Shown: in pieces, positions 27,378-36,833 of the stretch
Layout: every line of letters starts with the position of its first letter
Numbering within the stretch: position 1 is the stretch's first letter
From: Alphaproteobacteria bacterium
GTDB lineage: Bacteria > Pseudomonadota > Alphaproteobacteria > Rhizobiales > Beijerinckiaceae
Assembly: GCA_021325385.1 (NCBI GenBank)
Contig: JAJPHH010000122.1
Location: 1-64,000 of the forward strand
Reading direction: 5' to 3'
Length of the DNA stretch: 64,000 nucleotides
Notes under the pieces: generated by a model
What the model saw: the letters and a program-made list of their open reading frames with translations, nothing else
Told to the model about the DNA's origin: nothing
Databases searched by the model: none
Translations under genes and position numbers: made by a program

Positions 27378-27612
27378 GGCTGCGTCAGGCTGTTGATGGC
27401 GCCGGGTTAGGAGAGGGTGATCACGCCGTCTCTGCGATCAGGCCGATGCAAGTCGAATGGATAGACGTTCGTATTAGCGTAGATTTCACCGCCTGAAGCG
27501 CCCGGTCCTTGGAAGCCGCCGAGCGAATTATGCTACGGACGCGGACGCCAAGCCGACGACAACTAGGGGTGACGAACCCACGCCCCGCAATGTCATGCCG
27601 TAACCGTCACTG

Positions 27613-28551
27613 TCACTGCGATCGCCGAGTCGGAGCCGTCTCGCCAATCCTCTTGATCTCCCACTCCAACATCACGCCGCTCTTTTCATATACCCGCCTT
27701 CGCACTTCTTCGCCCAGCGCCTCGATATCCGCCGCCGTCGCGGCGCCGCGGTTGATGAGGAAATTGCAGTGCATTTCGCTCACCTGGGCGTCGCCGATGA
27801 GGAGGCCGCGGCAGCCGGCTTGGTCGATCAGCGTCCAGGCCTTGGCGCCGGGCGGGTTCTTGAAGGTGGAGCCGCCGGTCTTTTCGCGGATCGGCTGCGA
27901 GGCTTCGCGCGCGGCGGTGATCCGCTCCATCTGGGCGAAAATTTCCGCGGGTTCGCCTCGGCGGCCTCGGAAGATCGCCTGAGTGAAGATCACGTCCTCG
28001 GGCGCGGACGAATGGCGGTACGAAAAGCCCAGCGATTCGAGCGCGAAGGCGCGGACCGCGCCGGAGCGGTCGACGCCGCGCGCAGAAACGAGCACGTCCT
28101 TGGTCTCGCCGCCATGCGCGCCCGCATTCATGCGCAAGGCGCCGCCGATCGCGCCGGGCACGCCGCGGTAGAATTCGAGGCCGGCGATTCCCGCCTGCGC
28201 CGCGGCGCGGGCGACCGCGGCGTCGGGAGCGGCGGACCCGGCGACGATCGTTTGATCCTCGCGTGCGTCGATCGAACCGAACGCCTTGCCGCCGAGCCGG
28301 ATGACGAGACCTTTGACGCCGCCGTCGCGGATGATGAGATTCGAGCCAAGGCCGATGACTGTGACCGGAGCCTCGCGCGGCAGCCGCGACAGGAGATAGG
28401 AAAGGTCGTCCTCGTCAGCCGGCTGAAACAAAACCTCGGCGGGGCCGCCGACGCGGAACCAGGTGAACGGCGCAAGCGGCGCGTCGGTTGTCAGCCGGCC
28501 GCGGAGGTCGCGTGCGAGGAGGCGGATTTCGCGAGCCAGATCTAGCCGCAT
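27613..28551 (-). CDS. murB: UDP-N-acetylmuramate dehydrogenase (UDP-N-acetylenolpyruvoylglucosamine reductase)
   Basis: A 312-residue FAD enzyme reducing the enolpyruvyl ether to form UDP-MurNAc in the cytosol. FAD-binding segment [15 protein letters not shown], catalytic [20 protein letters not shown] (conserved Tyr/Arg), the proton-donor serine in GGSTFKNP, and [12 protein letters not shown] near the C-terminus are present. The start ATG 28551 matches the family; an open extension to 28782 runs through a repeat element and murC. It lies downstream of murC, separated by a palindromic repeat. Confidence 0.95.
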   Translation of the reverse strand: MRLDLAREIRLLARDLRGRLTTDAPLAPFTWFRVGGPAEVLFQPADEDDLSYLLSRLPREAPVTVIGLGSNLIIRDGGVKGLVIRLGGKAFGSIDAREDQTIVAGSAAPDAAVARAAAQAGIAGLEFYRGVPGAIGGALRMNAGAHGGETKDVLVSARGVDRSGAVRAFALESLGFSYRHSSAPEDVIFTQAIFRGRRGEPAEIFAQMERITAAREASQPIREKTGGSTFKNPPGAKAWTLIDQAGCRGLLIGDAQVSEMHCNFLINRGAATAADIEALGEEVRRRVYEKSGVMLEWEIKRIGETAPTRRSQ

Positions 28552-28584
28552 GCAGGTTTCGCGCCGTGCTGAGGACTGCGCGCT

Positions 28585-28668
28585 GTCATTCCCGCGAAAG
28601 CGGGAATCCAGCACGGCCGATCCGGCAAGCGCGCGGGCTCCCTGGATTCCCGCTTGTGCGGGAATGAC
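28585..28668. repeat. Palindromic REP/MITE-like element, copy 1
   Basis: Left arm GTCATTCCCGCGAAAGCGGG... (28585-28611) and right arm ending GCGGGAATGAC (28642-28668) are inverted copies. Each arm is itself a hairpin (TTCCCGC, four-base loop, GCGGGAA). A second copy lies at 46347-46429 with an identical 27-base left arm. It sits in the murC-murB gap. This type of bipartite element is widespread in proteobacterial genomes. Confidence 0.9.
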
Positions 28669-28678
28669 ATCGGTCTCC

Positions 28679-30091
28679 TCACGCCGCCTTTTCCCCGGCC
28701 GCCAACTCGCCCGGCAGCGCATAGGCCCATTGCGTGATGTTGCCCGCGCCGAGGAAGACGACGTAATCGCCCGGCTCGGCAAGCTCGCGCACCAGCGGCG
28801 CGACGCGCTCAGGCGAGCCGAGCGTCAGCGCTTGCCGATGGCCATGCGCTTTGATCGCCGCCACCAGAGCCTCGGCCGTGGCGCCGGCGATCGGCGATTC
28901 GCCGGCAGGGTACACGTCGGCGACGACGACCAGGTCGGCGTCGTTGAAGCAGCTCGCGAATTGTTCGAACAGGGACGACAGCCGCGTGTAGCGATGCGGC
29001 TGCATGATGGCGATCACCTTGCCCTTCGTCGAGGCGCGGGCGGCGCGCAAAACCGCGGCGATCTCGACCGGATGGTGGCCGTAATCATCGAAAATCGAAA
29101 CGCCGTTCCACTCGCCCGTGCGGGTGAAGCGCCGCTTGACCCCGCCAAAGCCGGCCAAGGCCTTGCGGATCGTCGCAATCGGCGCCTTCAATTCGTAGGC
29201 GACGGCGATCGCCGCGGTCGCATTGAGCGCGTTGTGGTGGCCGGGCATCGGCAGAACGAGATCGTCGATCAAAGTCTCGCCGCCGCCCTTGCGATCGCGG
29301 ATCAGGACGCTGAACCTCGACTTGCCGCCATTGAGATCGACGCCGACCAGACGCGCGTCCGCTTGCGGATTCTCGCCGTACGTGATCACCCGACGATCCT
29401 CGATCGTTCCGACCAGCTCCTGCACCGTCGGATGGTCGAGGCACATTACTGCGAAGCCGTAAAAGGGAATGTTTTCGACAAAGGCGCGGAACGCCTGCTT
29501 GATCGCGTCGAACGTCTCGAAATGATCGAGATGCTCGGGATCGATGTTGGTGACGATGGCGATGTCGGCGGGCAATTTGAGGAATGTGCCGTCGCTCTCG
29601 TCCGCTTCGACGACCATCCAGTCGCCGGCGCCGAGTCGGGCGTTGGTCCCATAGGCGTTGATAATCCCGCCATTGATCACGGTCGGATCGAGACCGGCCG
29701 CGTCGAGCAATGTCGCGACCAGCGAGGTCGTCGTCGTCTTGCCATGCGTGCCGGCGATGGCGACGCATTGTTTCAGCCGCATCAATTCGGCGAGCATTTC
29801 GGCGCGGCGCACCACCGGCAGCCGCTTCTCGCGCGCCGCGGCGAGTTCGGGATTGTCGCGCTTGATCGCGGTCGAGACGACGACGACCGCGGCGTCGCCG
29901 AGATGAGCGGCGTCGTGGCCGACAAAGATTGTCGCGCCCTTATCGCGCAGACGTTTGACATTGGCGTTGTCGCTCGCATCCGAGCCCTGCACCTTGTAGT
30001 TGAGGTTGAGCAGAACCTCGGCGATGCCCGACATGCCGATGCCGCCGACGCCGATGAAATGAATGGGGCCGAGCTCGCGCGGCAGTTTCAT
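28679..30091 (-). CDS. murC: UDP-N-acetylmuramate--L-alanine ligase
   Basis: A 470-residue ATP-dependent Mur ligase adding L-Ala to UDP-MurNAc. N-terminal UDP-binding GVGGIGMSG (14-22), P-loop GTHGKTTTT (114-122), metal-site [21 protein letters not shown], and C-terminal [10 protein letters not shown] are all present. The ATG at 30091 with AAAAAGG upstream was chosen over an open frame extending to 30214. It precedes murB as part of the usual cell-wall cluster, though the cluster's other genes lie outside the window. Confidence 0.96.
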   Translation of the reverse strand: MKLPRELGPIHFIGVGGIGMSGIAEVLLNLNYKVQGSDASDNANVKRLRDKGATIFVGHDAAHLGDAAVVVVSTAIKRDNPELAAAREKRLPVVRRAEMLAELMRLKQCVAIAGTHGKTTTTSLVATLLDAAGLDPTVINGGIINAYGTNARLGAGDWMVVEADESDGTFLKLPADIAIVTNIDPEHLDHFETFDAIKQAFRAFVENIPFYGFAVMCLDHPTVQELVGTIEDRRVITYGENPQADARLVGVDLNGGKSRFSVLIRDRKGGGETLIDDLVLPMPGHHNALNATAAIAVAYELKAPIATIRKALAGFGGVKRRFTRTGEWNGVSIFDDYGHHPVEIAAVLRAARASTKGKVIAIMQPHRYTRLSSLFEQFASCFNDADLVVVADVYPAGESPIAGATAEALVAAIKAHGHRQALTLGSPERVAPLVRELAEPGDYVVFLGAGNITQWAYALPGELAAGEKAA

Positions 30092-30344
30092 CGAAATGGA
30101 CCTTTTTGGCGGAGGCCCAAGCCGGTCCGCCCCTCTGTGAGGCGTGGCATAAGGCGAATCGGCGATCGAGACAAATGTGGCGCCGCGAACGCGCGGCCCG
30201 CTGGCGGCGAACAAAAACCTGAACGTTTCAGCGCCGCCCGGTCAAACCGGCCGTCGCCGCGCAGCCCAGACCGGCATTGATCTCTTAAAGAAAAAATAGT
30301 CCGGAAAGCCGGCTCGGCCGCCGCAAGCGAGAGGCGCGCGGGAG

Positions 30345-30728
30345 TTACGCCCGATTGGCGATTTCGATGAGGTTTCCATCCGGATCGCGGATATACACGG
30401 AGACGAGCGCCCCCGCCGCGCCCTCGCGCTCCGCCGGTCCGACTTCGATGGCGACGCCGCAGCCCTGCAGGTGAGCGATTATGTCGGCCATCGACGTCTC
30501 CGCGATGAAGCAGAGATCGCCCGAGCCAGGCGTCGGCTTTTCCGCCTTCGGCTCGAATTCCCGACCCGCTGGGTGGAGATTGATTTTCTGATCGCCGAAG
30601 CGCAGCGCCTTGCGGCCTTGCGCGAAAGTCTCGACAATCAAGCCGAGGACGCGGCCGTAGAAGGCGCAGGTACGTTCGACGTCCTGAACGGTCAGGACAA
30701 GATGGTCGAGACGCTCGACGACGATCAT
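30345..30728 (-). CDS. VOC (glyoxalase/bleomycin resistance) family protein
   Basis: A 127-residue single-domain metal-binding protein of the vicinal-oxygen-chelate family. It starts MIVVERLDHLVLTVQDVERTC, with the first ligand His9, and ends VYIRDPDGNLIEIANR with the terminal glutamate ligand. VOC proteins act as lyases, dioxygenases or resistance proteins; the substrate is not evident. The start overlaps the stop of the upstream aminopeptidase gene (ATGA), so the two are co-translated. Confidence 0.88.
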   Translation of the reverse strand: MIVVERLDHLVLTVQDVERTCAFYGRVLGLIVETFAQGRKALRFGDQKINLHPAGREFEPKAEKPTPGSGDLCFIAETSMADIIAHLQGCGVAIEVGPAEREGAAGALVSVYIRDPDGNLIEIANRA

Positions 30729-32158
30729 GTCGCGCGGCCCGCGGCTTTGGCCAAGTCCTGACCGCCCGAGCCGAACCGCTGCTCCAGCAGCGCGAACAGC
30801 GTCCGCGCCGCTTGCACTTCGCCGCCTTCCGGCCCATGCGGCCGCGGCTTCGGATTCCAGGCATAGACGTCGAAATGCGCCCAGGCCGCCGCTTTCTCGA
30901 CGAAACGCCTCAGGAACAAGGCCGCAATGATCGAGCCGGCGAAGGGCCCCGGGGGCGAATTGGTGAGATCGGCGATTTTGCCGTCGAGCATCGATGCGTA
31001 AGGCGCCCAGAGCGGCAACCGCCAGACCGGATCGCACGTCTCCCTCGCGCAGCGGCCGATATCGGCGGCGAGCGATTCGTCGTCGGTGTAGAACGGCGGC
31101 AAATCCGGCCCGAGCGCGACCCGCGCCGCGCCGGTGAGCGTGGCGAAATCGATCATCAGCGCCGGGGCCTCCTCGTCGGCGAGGGCGAGTGCGTCGGCGA
31201 GAATGAGCCGGCCCTCGGCGTCGGTATTGCCGATCTCGACGGTCAGGCCCTTGCGGCTTTTGATGACATCGCCCGGCCGGAACGCCGCCGCCGAGATTGA
31301 ATTTTCCACGATCGGGATCAGCGTGCGCAGGCGCAGGTCAAGCCCGGCCTCGACGACCATCCGGGCGAGGGCCAAGGCCGCGGCCGCGCCGCCCATATCC
31401 TTCTTCATCAACTCCATGCCGCTCGCCGGCTTGATGTCCAGTCCGCCGGTGTCGAAAGTCACGCCCTTGCCGATCAACGTCACTTTCGGCGCGTCGGCGC
31501 GGCCATGGACGAAATCGACGAGGCGCGGCGCTTCGCCCGCGGCGCGGCCGACCGCATGGATCAGCGGCAGGTTGGCGTTCAGGAGGTCATCGCCGCGAAT
31601 GACCTCGACTTTGGCGCCGAGGCGCTCGGCGAGCCCGACGGCCTCCCGCTCGAGCGCCTCGGGACCAAGATCGTTGGCGGGAACATTGACGAGGTCGCGG
31701 CCGAAGGCGATTGCGGCGGCGACGGGCTCGAGTCGGGCGCCGTCGACGCCTTCCGGCGCGACGAGGCTGGGCTGCGGCTTTTCCGACGCCCGGTAGCGGG
31801 TAAAGCGATAGAGGCCGAGCAGGAAGGCCAGCGCGGCGAGGCCGACGTCGTGCGGCTCATTCGCGAAGCGATAGACGCCGGGCGGCAGCGCGCCGGCGAG
31901 CTTGCCGGGCAGCATGAGGTCGCGCGGCCTTTCGCCGCTCTCCAGGCCGAACAAAGCGACCGCGACGACGCCTTTCTCGTCCGGCAAAACGAGCGAACGG
32001 CCGGGCTTCGGCTCGAAGCCCGAGGATTCGGCGAAGGCGGCGGCGGGCGCCGGGAGCTCCGAGCGCACCGCGTCCCAGTTTTCGTCAGTGACGAAATAGA
32101 TGGGCCGGGCGTTCGGCGTCGGCGCGGCGAATTGCAACGGCAAGCGGCTGATCTCCAA
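30725..32158 (-). CDS. Leucyl aminopeptidase (M17 family)
   Basis: About 477 residues; cytosolic two-metal aminopeptidase. Metal and catalytic motifs are in order: KGVTFDTGGLDIKP, MKKDMGGAA, and the M17 signature NTDAEGRL. The N-terminal domain is short and variable, as in the second alphaproteobacterial M17 type. No ATG in frame has a ribosome site; TTG 32158 is used, and TTG 32203 would add 15 residues. It is divergent from a TPR lipoprotein gene and overlaps the VOC gene. Confidence 0.9.
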   Translation of the reverse strand: MEISRLPLQFAAPTPNARPIYFVTDENWDAVRSELPAPAAAFAESSGFEPKPGRSLVLPDEKGVVAVALFGLESGERPRDLMLPGKLAGALPPGVYRFANEPHDVGLAALAFLLGLYRFTRYRASEKPQPSLVAPEGVDGARLEPVAAAIAFGRDLVNVPANDLGPEALEREAVGLAERLGAKVEVIRGDDLLNANLPLIHAVGRAAGEAPRLVDFVHGRADAPKVTLIGKGVTFDTGGLDIKPASGMELMKKDMGGAAAALALARMVVEAGLDLRLRTLIPIVENSISAAAFRPGDVIKSRKGLTVEIGNTDAEGRLILADALALADEEAPALMIDFATLTGAARVALGPDLPPFYTDDESLAADIGRCARETCDPVWRLPLWAPYASMLDGKIADLTNSPPGPFAGSIIAALFLRRFVEKAAAWAHFDVYAWNPKPRPHGPEGGEVQAARTLFALLEQRFGSGGQDLAKAAGRAT

Positions 32159-32296
32159 AGATGCGAGGAGACGCGAGCATAGTCCTTGGCGGCGCGCCGG
32201 CAAATTCGCGCTTCGTGCGCGCCGCCCGCGTTAACTTCTCGTTAGGCTTAACAAATTATTTCTGAGCGAGGTCTGGCGACCAGGGAGCGCGAGCTG

Positions 32297-33193
32297 ATGG
32301 CTTTGGCGGCGGAGATCGGGCTCGGCGCTGGCGGCGCGGCGGCCCGCGGCGCGGCAGTCGCGCTTTTTTTGAGCGTCGCCGCGCTGGGCGGCTGCCGTAG
32401 CGTCGACGACGTCACCGGCTCGGTTGGAGCGACAGCCGAGGCGCCGCTGCCGACCACGGACGAGGCTCTGCCCGCCTATGCCGAGAAATGGGGCAAAGCC
32501 TATGACGCCGATCCCGGCGAGAAGATCGCCTCGATCAATTATGCTCGGGCCTTACGCGCGCTCGGCCGCTATCCCCAGGCCGTCGCGGTGATGGAATCGG
32601 CGGGCGTCAAGGCGCCGAACGATCAGGAGGTCCTCGCCGCCTACGGCAAGGCGCTCGCCGACAACGGCCAATTGCAACAAGCCGCGACCGTGCTCGCCCA
32701 TTCCTACACGCCGGACCGGCCCAATTGGGCGAGCATGTCGGCGCAAGGCTCGGTCGCCGACCAACTCGGCGATCATGCGCAGGCGCAGGAATTTTATCGC
32801 GCCGCGCTGAAAATCGCGCCGAACGAGCCGACGATCCTCTCCAATCTCGGCCTGTCCTACGCTTTGACCAAACAATTGCCGCTGGCCGAGCAAACGCTCC
32901 GGCAGGCGGCGGCGCAGCCCGCGGCCGATCGCCGCGTGCGCGATAATCTTGCTCTCGTCCTGGCTCTCGAAGGCAAGTTCGCGGAAGCCGAAAAGCTCAA
33001 CGAGCAGGACATGTCGGCGGAAGCCGCGGCCGCCAATGTCGCCGCCGTGCGCCAGATGATCGCGCAATCCGGCTCCTGGCGCGAGATTCAGTCGCTCGAC
33101 GCCAAGAAAGCCGAGCGCCCGGCGCGGTCGCGCCCGCCAAAGACCGACGCGGCCAGCCCAAGCGCGCCGATGCAGATCCAGCCGGCGGGATAG
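32297..33193 (+). CDS. TPR lipoprotein, TadD-like
   Basis: A 298-residue predicted outer-membrane or periplasmic lipoprotein. The signal peptide ends in the lipobox ALGGC (lipidated Cys33). Tetratricopeptide-like repeats follow (about 80-260, e.g. [20 protein letters not shown] and [21 protein letters not shown]). The tail is Pro/Arg/Ser-rich. It resembles TadD, the pilotin-like TPR protein of Flp pilus systems, but no other tad gene is nearby. Assignment to that role is therefore tentative. Confidence 0.75.
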   Translation: MALAAEIGLGAGGAAARGAAVALFLSVAALGGCRSVDDVTGSVGATAEAPLPTTDEALPAYAEKWGKAYDADPGEKIASINYARALRALGRYPQAVAVMESAGVKAPNDQEVLAAYGKALADNGQLQQAATVLAHSYTPDRPNWASMSAQGSVADQLGDHAQAQEFYRAALKIAPNEPTILSNLGLSYALTKQLPLAEQTLRQAAAQPAADRRVRDNLALVLALEGKFAEAEKLNEQDMSAEAAAANVAAVRQMIAQSGSWREIQSLDAKKAERPARSRPPKTDAASPSAPMQIQPAG

Positions 33194-33329
33194 CGACTGG
33201 TCCTCTTCAGCGAGGCCGAGGCGGACATCGTCGCTTTGCGCCGGCATAAGCGGCCGCGGTCAAACCGGCGACAAAGCCTCGGCGGCGATTGACGGGCGCG
33301 AGCGCCCCTGTCATAAGCGCGCTCCGACA

Positions 33330-33362
33330 GACTGGGCTTCGCGGCCCGGTCGTTTTGTTTTG
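33330..33362 (+). terminator. Rho-independent terminator upstream of rpsT
   Basis: GACTGGGC (33330-33337) pairs with GCCCGGTC (33344-33351), one G-T pair, loop of six, followed by GTTTTGTTTTG. It lies 137 bases past the TPR lipoprotein stop and 54 bases before the rpsT ATG. It either ends the lipoprotein transcript or acts as an attenuator in the rpsT leader. Confidence 0.7.
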
Positions 33363-33368
33363 AGACGA

Positions 33369-33393
33369 GGCTCGCTGGGCGGGTCTGCGAGCC
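33369..33393 (+). other. Hairpin in the rpsT leader
   Basis: GGCTCGC (33369-33375) pairs perfectly with GCGAGCC (33387-33393) just after the terminator at 33330-33362 and 23 bases before the rpsT ATG. It could take part in leader folding or S20 autoregulation; this is inference. Confidence 0.4.
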
Positions 33394-33416
33394 GGAATTC
33401 AAGGATAGTCGCTCAG

Positions 33417-33683
33417 ATGGCCAATACGAGTTCGGCGAAGAAAGCCGTTCGCAAGATCGCCCGGCGTACGGCGGTCAACAAGTCGCGCCGCAGCGAAATG
33501 CGCACTTTCGTGCGCAAGGTTGAAGAAGCGCTCGCCGCCAAGGACGCCGCGGCCGCGGCCGCCGCCCTGAAAGACGCCGAACCGCGCCTCGCCCGCGCCG
33601 CCCAGAAGGGCATCGTTCATCAGAACGCCGCGTCCCGGAAAATTTCGCGACTGAGCAAGCGCGTCAAGGCGCTGGCCGGCTGA
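33417..33683 (+). CDS. rpsT: 30S ribosomal protein S20
   Basis: An 88-residue basic ribosomal protein binding 16S rRNA, starting [17 protein letters not shown] and containing [20 protein letters not shown]. Length is normal for S20. AAGGAT precedes the ATG. In many alphaproteobacteria dnaA lies next to rpsT, but here a purine permease follows instead. Confidence 0.96.
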   Translation: MANTSSAKKAVRKIARRTAVNKSRRSEMRTFVRKVEEALAAKDAAAAAAALKDAEPRLARAAQKGIVHQNAASRKISRLSKRVKALAG

Positions 33684-33829
33684 GGTCCTGGCCGTCCGAG
33701 AAATCGCCCAGCGCATCCGCCGGACGCGATGGCGGTCTATCGCGCCGGCCGGCGGCAATTTATGACAATTTAGCGATACGCCCGGCCAAGCGGCGTGTAC
33801 TATGCTCCCAACCAATTAGGGGGGAGCTC

Positions 33830-35257
33830 ATGTCCGACATCGCGGTCAATCCTGTCGACGAAGTTTTGCCCGCGCCGCGTCTCGCCGCGCTCGGTCTGCA
33901 GCATGTCCTGGTGATGTACGCAGGCGCCGTCGCGGTGCCGCTGATCATCGCCGGCGCTTTGGGGCTCGCGCCTGAACAGCGCGCCATTCTCATCAACGCC
34001 GACATCCTCGCCTGCGGCCTCGCCAGCCTCGTTCAGTCGATCGGCTTTCCGGGCGTCGGCATTCGCCTGCCGGTGATGATGGGCGTGACCTTCGCCTCCG
34101 TCGCTCCGATGCTGGCGATGATCAACGCCGCCAAGGAGGCGGGCGGCGCGAATTTTTCATCCGTCGCGGTTCTGACGACGATCTACGGCGCGGTGGCGGC
34201 GGCCGGCGTGTTCGCAATCGTCGTCGCGCCGTTCATGAGCCGGTTGCTGCGGCTGTTTCCGCCGGTCGTGACCGGCTCGATCATTCTCGTCATCGGCCTG
34301 TCGTTGATGCGGATCGGCGTCGGCTGGGTCGAAGGGCCGTTCACCGTGCCGAACGTCGTCGACGGCGTATTCAAAGGCATGATCCCCAATCCCAACCGCG
34401 ACGCGCTCGACGGATTTGCCCTGTCGCTGATCGTGCTGCTCGTCATCCTCGCCGTCACCAAATTCGGCAAGGGGTTCATCGCCAACATCGCCGTGCTGAT
34501 CGGCATCGTTGTCGGCGCGATCATCGCGGCGCTCGCCGGCAAGATGGAGTTCGGCGCGGTCGCCAAAGCCTCCTGGCTCGGCGTGACGGTTCCGCTGCAA
34601 TTCGGCTTTCCCGATTTCCAGATCGCGCCGATCCTGACCATGTGCGTGGTGATGATCGTCGTGATGATCGAATCGACCGGCATGTTCCTGGCGCTGGGTG
34701 AAATGACCGGCAAGAAAATCGGTCCGGACGAGCTCAGCGCCGGCCTGCGCGCCGACGGCGTCGGCACGATCATCGGCGCGCTGTTCAACGCCTTCGCCTA
34801 CACGTCCTTTTCGCAGAATGTCGGGCTGGTCGGGGTGACCGGGGTGCGCTCGCGCTTCGTCACCGCGGCGGGCGGCGCAATTCTCATCGCGCTGAGCCTG
34901 GTCCCGAAATTGGCGGCGATCGTCGGCGCGATCCCGGTCGAGGTGCTGGGCGGCGCCGGCCTCGTCATGTTCGGCATGGTCGCGGCGACCGGCGTCCGGA
35001 TCTTGAGCGCGGTTGATTTCAAAACCAACCGCAACAATCTGTTCATTGTCGCGATCGCCGTCGCCTTCGGCTTGCTCACCCTGATCGCGCCGGGCTTTTT
35101 CAAGAACTTCCCGACCGCGCTCCGGCCGATCCTCGATTCAGGCATCATCCTGACGACGATCGTCGCGGTCGCGCTCAATGCCTATTACAACGGGCTCGGC
35201 GCTCAGGGCGAAGCAGAGGCCCAATTGGCCGAAGCCGCAAAAGCGGCGGAGCATTGA
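33830..35257 (+). CDS. NCS2 family xanthine/uracil permease
   Basis: A 475-residue inner-membrane nucleobase transporter with about 12-14 helices. Family motifs are the substrate-site segment MIESTGMFLALGEMTGK and SFSQNVGLVGVTGVRSR. The sequence resembles xanthine/uric acid permeases more than uracil permease. GGGGAG lies just before the ATG. No purine-degradation genes accompany it, so a salvage or uptake role is inferred. Confidence 0.92.
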   Translation: MSDIAVNPVDEVLPAPRLAALGLQHVLVMYAGAVAVPLIIAGALGLAPEQRAILINADILACGLASLVQSIGFPGVGIRLPVMMGVTFASVAPMLAMINAAKEAGGANFSSVAVLTTIYGAVAAAGVFAIVVAPFMSRLLRLFPPVVTGSIILVIGLSLMRIGVGWVEGPFTVPNVVDGVFKGMIPNPNRDALDGFALSLIVLLVILAVTKFGKGFIANIAVLIGIVVGAIIAALAGKMEFGAVAKASWLGVTVPLQFGFPDFQIAPILTMCVVMIVVMIESTGMFLALGEMTGKKIGPDELSAGLRADGVGTIIGALFNAFAYTSFSQNVGLVGVTGVRSRFVTAAGGAILIALSLVPKLAAIVGAIPVEVLGGAGLVMFGMVAATGVRILSAVDFKTNRNNLFIVAIAVAFGLLTLIAPGFFKNFPTALRPILDSGIILTTIVAVALNAYYNGLGAQGEAEAQLAEAAKAAEH

Positions 35258-35418
35258 ATCAAAGCGACGCCCCTTCTCGCGCAAGCCAGGAGACGGCTTC
35301 TTGGCTCATCTCCGAATCGCTGGCGCTTTGCCGCGAGCCCGCCTATATGTCGATTTCGTGTCGGCGAGGGCGGTTCCCCGCGCGATTTTGACGTCAACCC
35401 GAACTCGAAGCGGCGCTC

Positions 35419-36756
35419 ATGGATTCTGCATTGGTCGACCAAAAAGCCTCCGCCGTTTCGCCTCCGAAAGACTTGGAGAGCGGCCCGAATATCAGCAGTT
35501 TCCGCCTCGACAACGGCCTTGAGGTCGTCGTCATTCCGGACCATCGCGCTCCGGTCGTCACGCATATGGTCTGGTATCGCAACGGCTCCGCCGACGACCC
35601 GCCGGGCAAGTCCGGCATCGCTCATTTTCTCGAACATTTGATGTTCAAGGGCACGGCCGCCCATCCGCAGGGCGAATTCTCGAAAGTGATCGCCGAACTC
35701 GGCGGCCAGGAGAACGCCTTCACCGGCAATGATTACACGGCCTATTTCCAGCGCGTCGCCAAGCAGCACCTGCCGGTGATGATGGCGTTCGAGGCGGACC
35801 GGATGACCGGACTGCAGCTCACCGATGAAGTGGTCGCGCCCGAGCGCGACGTCGTGCTCGAGGAGCGGCGCATGCATTGCGACGCCGACCCGGGCGCTCA
35901 GCTCGGCGAGGCGATGCAGGCGGCCCTGTTCACGCATCACCCTTACGGCACGCCGATCATTGGCTGGGCCCATGAAATCGAGGGGTTAAGCCGCGCCGAC
36001 GCGCTCGCCTATTATCAACGCTTCTACACGCCGCAAAACGCGGTGCTTATCGTCGCGGGCGATGTCGAGCCCGAGGAAGTCCGCCGGCTTGCGGAAGAGA
36101 CCTACGGCAAAATCAAGCCGCTCGGCGAGACGCCGCAGCGTCGGCGGCCGAAGGAGCCGCCGCAACTGGCGCGGCGAACCGTGACGGTGAATGACGAGAA
36201 GGTCGAGCAGCCGGTCTGGCAACGCTGCTACCTGACGCCCTCCTACCGCACCGCCGCGCCGGGCGAAGCCGAGGCGCTGGAAGTCCTCGCCCATATTCTT
36301 GGCGGCGGCCAGACCAGCTTGCTCTATCGAATCCTCGCCGTCGAGGAGAGGATCGCGGCCGCGGCGGGCGCGCAATATATGGGCACGACTTTGGACGATA
36401 CCCGCTTTTTCCTCTACGCCCTGCCCGCGCCAGGCGTGACCTTGGAGCAACTCGAACAAGCCGTCGATCGCGTGCTCGCGCAATTTCTCGTCGACGGGAT
36501 CGACGAGGCGACGCTCGAACGCGCCAAGACGCGGCTCATCGCCGATGCGGTTTATGCGCAGGACAGCCAAGCCATGTTGGCGCGCTGGTACGGCGCGTCG
36601 CTGTCGACCGGCCTCACCATCGACGACGTCAAGCAATGGCCGGCGCGGATCGACGCCGTCGGCGCGGCCGCCGTGCTCGACGCGGCCAAGAAGCATCTCG
36701 ATCGCCGCAAGGCGGTCAGCGGCTTCCTTCTGCCGGAAGAGAAAGCCGCGGCCTGA
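35419..36756 (+). CDS. M16 family zinc metallopeptidase (active subunit)
   Basis: A 445-residue processing-peptidase-like protein. The inverted zinc motif HFLEH is at residues 69-73 and the third ligand Glu149 in VVLEERRM, so it should be catalytically active. No signal peptide is obvious. The following gene encodes an M16 protein lacking the motif. Such pairs form active/inactive heterodimers in bacteria. Confidence 0.93.
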   Translation: MDSALVDQKASAVSPPKDLESGPNISSFRLDNGLEVVVIPDHRAPVVTHMVWYRNGSADDPPGKSGIAHFLEHLMFKGTAAHPQGEFSKVIAELGGQENAFTGNDYTAYFQRVAKQHLPVMMAFEADRMTGLQLTDEVVAPERDVVLEERRMHCDADPGAQLGEAMQAALFTHHPYGTPIIGWAHEIEGLSRADALAYYQRFYTPQNAVLIVAGDVEPEEVRRLAEETYGKIKPLGETPQRRRPKEPPQLARRTVTVNDEKVEQPVWQRCYLTPSYRTAAPGEAEALEVLAHILGGGQTSLLYRILAVEERIAAAAGAQYMGTTLDDTRFFLYALPAPGVTLEQLEQAVDRVLAQFLVDGIDEATLERAKTRLIADAVYAQDSQAMLARWYGASLSTGLTIDDVKQWPARIDAVGAAAVLDAAKKHLDRRKAVSGFLLPEEKAAA

Positions 36757-36833
36757 GCGCCTTCGCGGCGAATCGGGAGAGAAACGAGCCTCAGGTCTCT
36801 AAGGCCGCGAGGCTCAAGCCCTTGGAACCATTC

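Noticed and set aside
30092-30344. Small RNA or gene between murC and the VOC gene
   Set aside because: The 253-base gap shows no tRNA fold, no strong hairpin-terminator unit and no supported ORF.
33758-33768. Pho box before the purine permease
   Set aside because: Only one 11-bp unit resembles the consensus on the minus strand; PhoB needs at least two in register.
33684-33829. Chromosome origin next to rpsT
   Set aside because: dnaA is absent here and I saw no cluster of DnaA boxes; only the rpsT side of the common arrangement is present.
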